Source: Paenibacillus sophorae (lineage in GTDB: Bacteria; Bacillota; Bacilli; Paenibacillales; Paenibacillaceae). From it: 64,000 bases of DNA. The position numbers and the translations under genes were made by a program. The notes beneath the pieces are model-generated. The model did no database searches. It saw nothing but the letters and a program-made list of their open reading frames with translations, and was not told where the DNA came from. The stretch covers positions 4,526,001 to 4,590,000 of the forward strand of contig NZ_CP076607.1 of assembly GCF_018966525.1 (NCBI RefSeq), read 5' to 3'. Positions 61,845 through 64,000 of this stretch are shown here, one piece after another (positions within the stretch are counted from its first letter, which is position 1; every line of letters begins with the position of its first letter).

Positions 61845-62477
61845 TTATTGAGCCCGTCTTGAGTGAACGCCCTTAGACGCGAGCCAAGCGGCCGCCGCGC
61901 TGACGAGGGTCAGCAGAAAGGTAAAGGTCCGTACCTGCGGAACATCGTCCGTTAGCACCCTTGGAAGCCAAGGATAAACGCCGTAAGAATAATCGACCGT
62001 ATCGTTAAGAAGGGTCCACAGCAGAGCCAGCGGAAGCATCTTCCGGCAAACGAAAAACCGAGCATAAAGCAGTGCCTCCACAGCCATTCCTGCGTGTGAA
62101 GTCATCAGCATCCAATCCTGCCAAACGATCGATCCTCCCTGATAGCCTCCCGCTGCAATGATGGATACCGCCCATATGCCGTATTTAACGGAAGTAACAA
62201 CCGCGAGCGCCTCTATCAAGGCTCTCACCGTAATTCCTGCCGTTGTCCTCGGCGGATAGAGCAGCAAAATAAGCGCCAAGGTGAAGAACAAGCTTGCCGT
62301 AGGGCTGTCAGGCACGAAAGGCAAAAGCCAGTTTGGGTAATTAGCCGCCGTATAGACCAATTGATTGCCGTACCATATGTATCCGTAAATCGTTCCCGGG
62401 ATATTGACTGCCAGCAGCAGCCAAATTATGGCCCGGTGTTTGAGCAGTTTGTCCAATTTCATTCCAACAATCGACAC
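61845..62477 (-). CDS. ypjA: YpjA-family DUF1405 membrane protein
   Basis: 210 residues and about six membrane helices. The DUF1405 core is visible: NIPGTIYGYIWYGNQL, VPDSPTASLFFTLALILLL, KYGIWAVSIIAAGG and MTSHAGMAVEALLYARFF, then DTVDYSYGVYPWLP. Function unknown. Between qcrC and ypjB as in B. subtilis. Confidence 0.9.
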   Translation of the reverse strand: MSIVGMKLDKLLKHRAIIWLLLAVNIPGTIYGYIWYGNQLVYTAANYPNWLLPFVPDSPTASLFFTLALILLLYPPRTTAGITVRALIEALAVVTSVKYGIWAVSIIAAGGYQGGSIVWQDWMLMTSHAGMAVEALLYARFFVCRKMLPLALLWTLLNDTVDYSYGVYPWLPRVLTDDVPQVRTFTFLLTLVSAAAAWLASKGVHSRRAQ

Positions 62478-62498
62478 GATCGGCCTCCCCTAGAGCAT

Positions 62499-62531
62499 AC
62501 AAAAACCTGACCGCAGCCATTCGATCAGGTT
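62499..62531 (-). terminator. Terminator after qcrC
   Basis: AACCTGA pairs with TCAGGTT across a 14-nt loop on the minus strand, then TTTTGTATG. It lies 20 bp past the qcrC stop. Confidence 0.75.
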
Positions 62532-62550
62532 ATGCGATGTTACCTTTATT

Positions 62551-63429
62551 TTACTGTCCGGATTTTTGTTTCGCAAGCCACTCCGCTAAATGGTCGATAT
62601 CCTGATCGGTTAACCCAGCGTTAATGGCTGTATCGTACATAGGCGGCATCTTATTATTGTAACCTTCTTTAATAATAGTCAGAATAGCTTCTTTACCGTG
62701 AGTGTCGCCGACACCCCGTAGAGACGGTCCGGCCCCACCCTTCAGATCGGCAGCGTGGCAGGCCACGCATCCGGCTTTCTGAAAGGCTGCCATAGCCGGA
62801 TCATCCTTGTCTACGATGGCTATCTCTTTTGACTGCGCGGCGCTGCCGGTAGGAAGCCCCTTTGCGCGGTTCTCGGCAGCTTTTTCCTCACGCTGCACAT
62901 CTTCAGGTACCTGGCCGGTAGCCGCCATTTCACGCTTGTGCTCCGTCCAGGCTGTGTTCGTCAGGTAGAAAATCGCCGCGAGCGACAGAAACATCAGCGA
63001 GGAAGCGATCGGTCTGCGGTAAAATCTGCGTTCTCTTCCTGTATCCAAAAAAGGAGCCAGCAGCAGGGAACCGAAGGCTACGCCAGTAACCCCAAGCGTC
63101 CCAAGCACGATATAGTCTCCGGAAGCATAGGGAAGCTTTAGATATTGGTACAAGAACAGGAAATACCAGTCGGGAACCGGGATGACCGTCGCGCCAGCGT
63201 TGGCGGGAAAGCCAAGCGGCGCGGGCTCCGAGATCGTCAGCACCAGAATGCCTACGAGCACCACGACGCCGACCATCCATTCCTTAAGGAGGAAGTTCGG
63301 GATGAACGCCTCCGATTTCCCAGGGTAGGCCGTATAGTCGGAAGGAGGGATAAAGCCGCTTCCCCGCCTGACGCGCGAATCGCCGACATAGACTATTTTT
63401 TCCTTGGAGTTGTCTTCATGAGCCACCAT
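62551..63429 (-). CDS. qcrC: Menaquinol-cytochrome c reductase cytochrome b/c subunit
   Basis: 292 residues, a fusion typical of Bacillota. The N-terminal part is the subunit IV-like membrane domain (FLLKEWMVGVVVLVGILVLT; PVPDWYFLFLYQYLKLPY). The C-terminal part is a cytochrome c domain with one haem site, CVACHAADL, and the Met ligand region KMPPMYD. It passes electrons from menaquinol to cytochrome c outside the membrane. 24 bp after qcrB. Confidence 0.95.
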   Translation of the reverse strand: MVAHEDNSKEKIVYVGDSRVRRGSGFIPPSDYTAYPGKSEAFIPNFLLKEWMVGVVVLVGILVLTISEPAPLGFPANAGATVIPVPDWYFLFLYQYLKLPYASGDYIVLGTLGVTGVAFGSLLLAPFLDTGRERRFYRRPIASSLMFLSLAAIFYLTNTAWTEHKREMAATGQVPEDVQREEKAAENRAKGLPTGSAAQSKEIAIVDKDDPAMAAFQKAGCVACHAADLKGGAGPSLRGVGDTHGKEAILTIIKEGYNNKMPPMYDTAINAGLTDQDIDHLAEWLAKQKSGQ

Positions 63430-63453
63430 ATGTCCTCCTCTCTTTGGATGCGT

Positions 63454-64000
63454 TTACAGAGGGCCGGAAATGCCTTGTCTGCGGATCATGATGAAATGTC
63501 CAACGAGCAGTATAAGCAGCAGCGCCGGGAGGAAGAATACATGGAGAGCGAAGAATCTCGTCAGTGTCTCCGCGCCGACAATGTCGCCGCCCTGCATCAG
63601 TTCCTTCAGCACCGGACCCAATACGGGTGTCGAATTGGCGATCTCCAGCGTGACTTTTGTGGCGAAGTAAGCCTTGTTGTCCCAGGGCAGCAAGTATCCG
63701 GTAAGTCCTAGACCCAGCATCACGAAAAAAATAAGCATACCGACAACCCAGTTCATCTCGCGCGGCGCCTTGTACGAACCGGTGAAGAACACCCGCATCG
63801 TATGCAGGAACATCATGACAATAACAAGGCTGGCCCCCCAATGGTGCATACCGCGGACAATTTGCCCGAAGGCGACTTTGGTCTGCAGGTATTCGACGCT
63901 GGCGTAAGCGTTGATAATGTCGGGAACGTAGTACATTGTCAGGAACATGCCGGACAGAATTTGAATAACGGTTATGAAAAAGGTCAATCCGCCAAAGCAG
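63454..64000 (-). CDS. qcrB: Menaquinol-cytochrome c reductase cytochrome b subunit, N-terminus outside window
   Basis: 182 codons are present; the frame continues past the right edge. Cytochrome b6-type features are FGGLTFFITVIQILSGMFLT, the His pair in GQIVRGMHHWGASLVIVMMF and FLHTMRVFFTGSYKAPREMNW, GLTGYLLPWDNKAYFATKV, and FFALHVFFLPALLLILLVGHFIM with the second His pair. Quinol-oxidising membrane subunit of the qcrABC complex. Confidence 0.95.
   Translation of the reverse strand, partial: CFGGLTFFITVIQILSGMFLTMYYVPDIINAYASVEYLQTKVAFGQIVRGMHHWGASLVIVMMFLHTMRVFFTGSYKAPREMNWVVGMLIFFVMLGLGLTGYLLPWDNKAYFATKVTLEIANSTPVLGPVLKELMQGGDIVGAETLTRFFALHVFFLPALLLILLVGHFIMIRRQGISGPL

Noticed and set aside
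1..64000. CRISPR array, tRNA or rRNA genes, phage or defence islands
   Set aside because: No regularly spaced repeats, tRNA cloverleaf or T-loop patterns, or phage and defence protein families were seen on either strand.

Overview
The window is a stretch of a Bacillota chromosome, most likely Paenibacillus. Three things point there: coding sequence near 50-55% GC, strong AGGAGG-type ribosome sites with frequent TTG starts, and gene sets seen in that group (SLH-domain surface proteins, YesM/YesN-type two-component systems, bacillithiol synthesis, a fused double dynamin). From 37.9 kb to the right edge the gene order largely follows the Bacillus subtilis qcr-ypj-dapB-mgsA-bsh-cca-birA-panBCD-dinG-ypmB-asnS-dnaD block, with local insertions and losses. 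No tRNA, rRNA, CRISPR array or intact transposon was seen.

Left part (1-12.3 kb). A secreted CAP-domain protein (cut by the window edge) and a WG-repeat protein precede a sugar module, all on the minus strand. The module is a three-gene sensor operon (AraC-type response regulator, YesM-type histidine kinase, sugar-binding lipoprotein), a small NifX-like protein, and an mglBAC-type sugar ABC transporter. The sensor operon and the mgl operon each have a recognisable promoter with a cre-like CcpA site placed directly over the predicted transcription start.

Middle (12.3-28.8 kb). Here lie a GNAT acetyltransferase overlapping purT, a 1225-residue double dynamin, a decayed EamA transporter fragment, a chemotaxis receptor with an unexplained structured leader, nth, and a cell-envelope cluster. 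The cluster holds a large SLH protein, a GerMN lipoprotein and two tandem paralogous N-acetylmuramoyl-L-alanine amidases with copper-amine-oxidase-like and AMIN domains.

Accessory patch (28.8-34 kb). leuCD is followed upstream by a perfect 9-9-9 palindrome, a frameshifted IS256-family transposase fragment, and an AT-rich (locally about 27% GC) flavodoxin-fold oxidoreductase. Its promoter carries an 18-bp palindromic operator inside the -35/-10 spacer. A LysR regulator follows. proBAC starts at 34.1 kb behind a clear proline T-box.

Right part (37.8-64 kb). Housekeeping genes: dnaD, asnS, a translationally coupled hbd-ackA pair, an FtsH-like protease with a small membrane partner, tseB, a deaminase overlapping rex, dinG, panBCD, birA, cca, bshA, bshB1, mgsA, dapB, mazG, a YitT-family gene, ypjB, ypjA and qcrC/qcrB (cut by the edge). 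panB has a pan-type RNA hairpin and an intrinsic terminator in its leader.

The most unusual structure is in two very GC-rich coding segments, one in the dynamin gene (about 15.96-16.31 kb) and one in cca (about 54.66-55.04 kb). Each is built almost end to end from perfect or near-perfect inverted repeats, which neither protein function nor known regulatory features explain.
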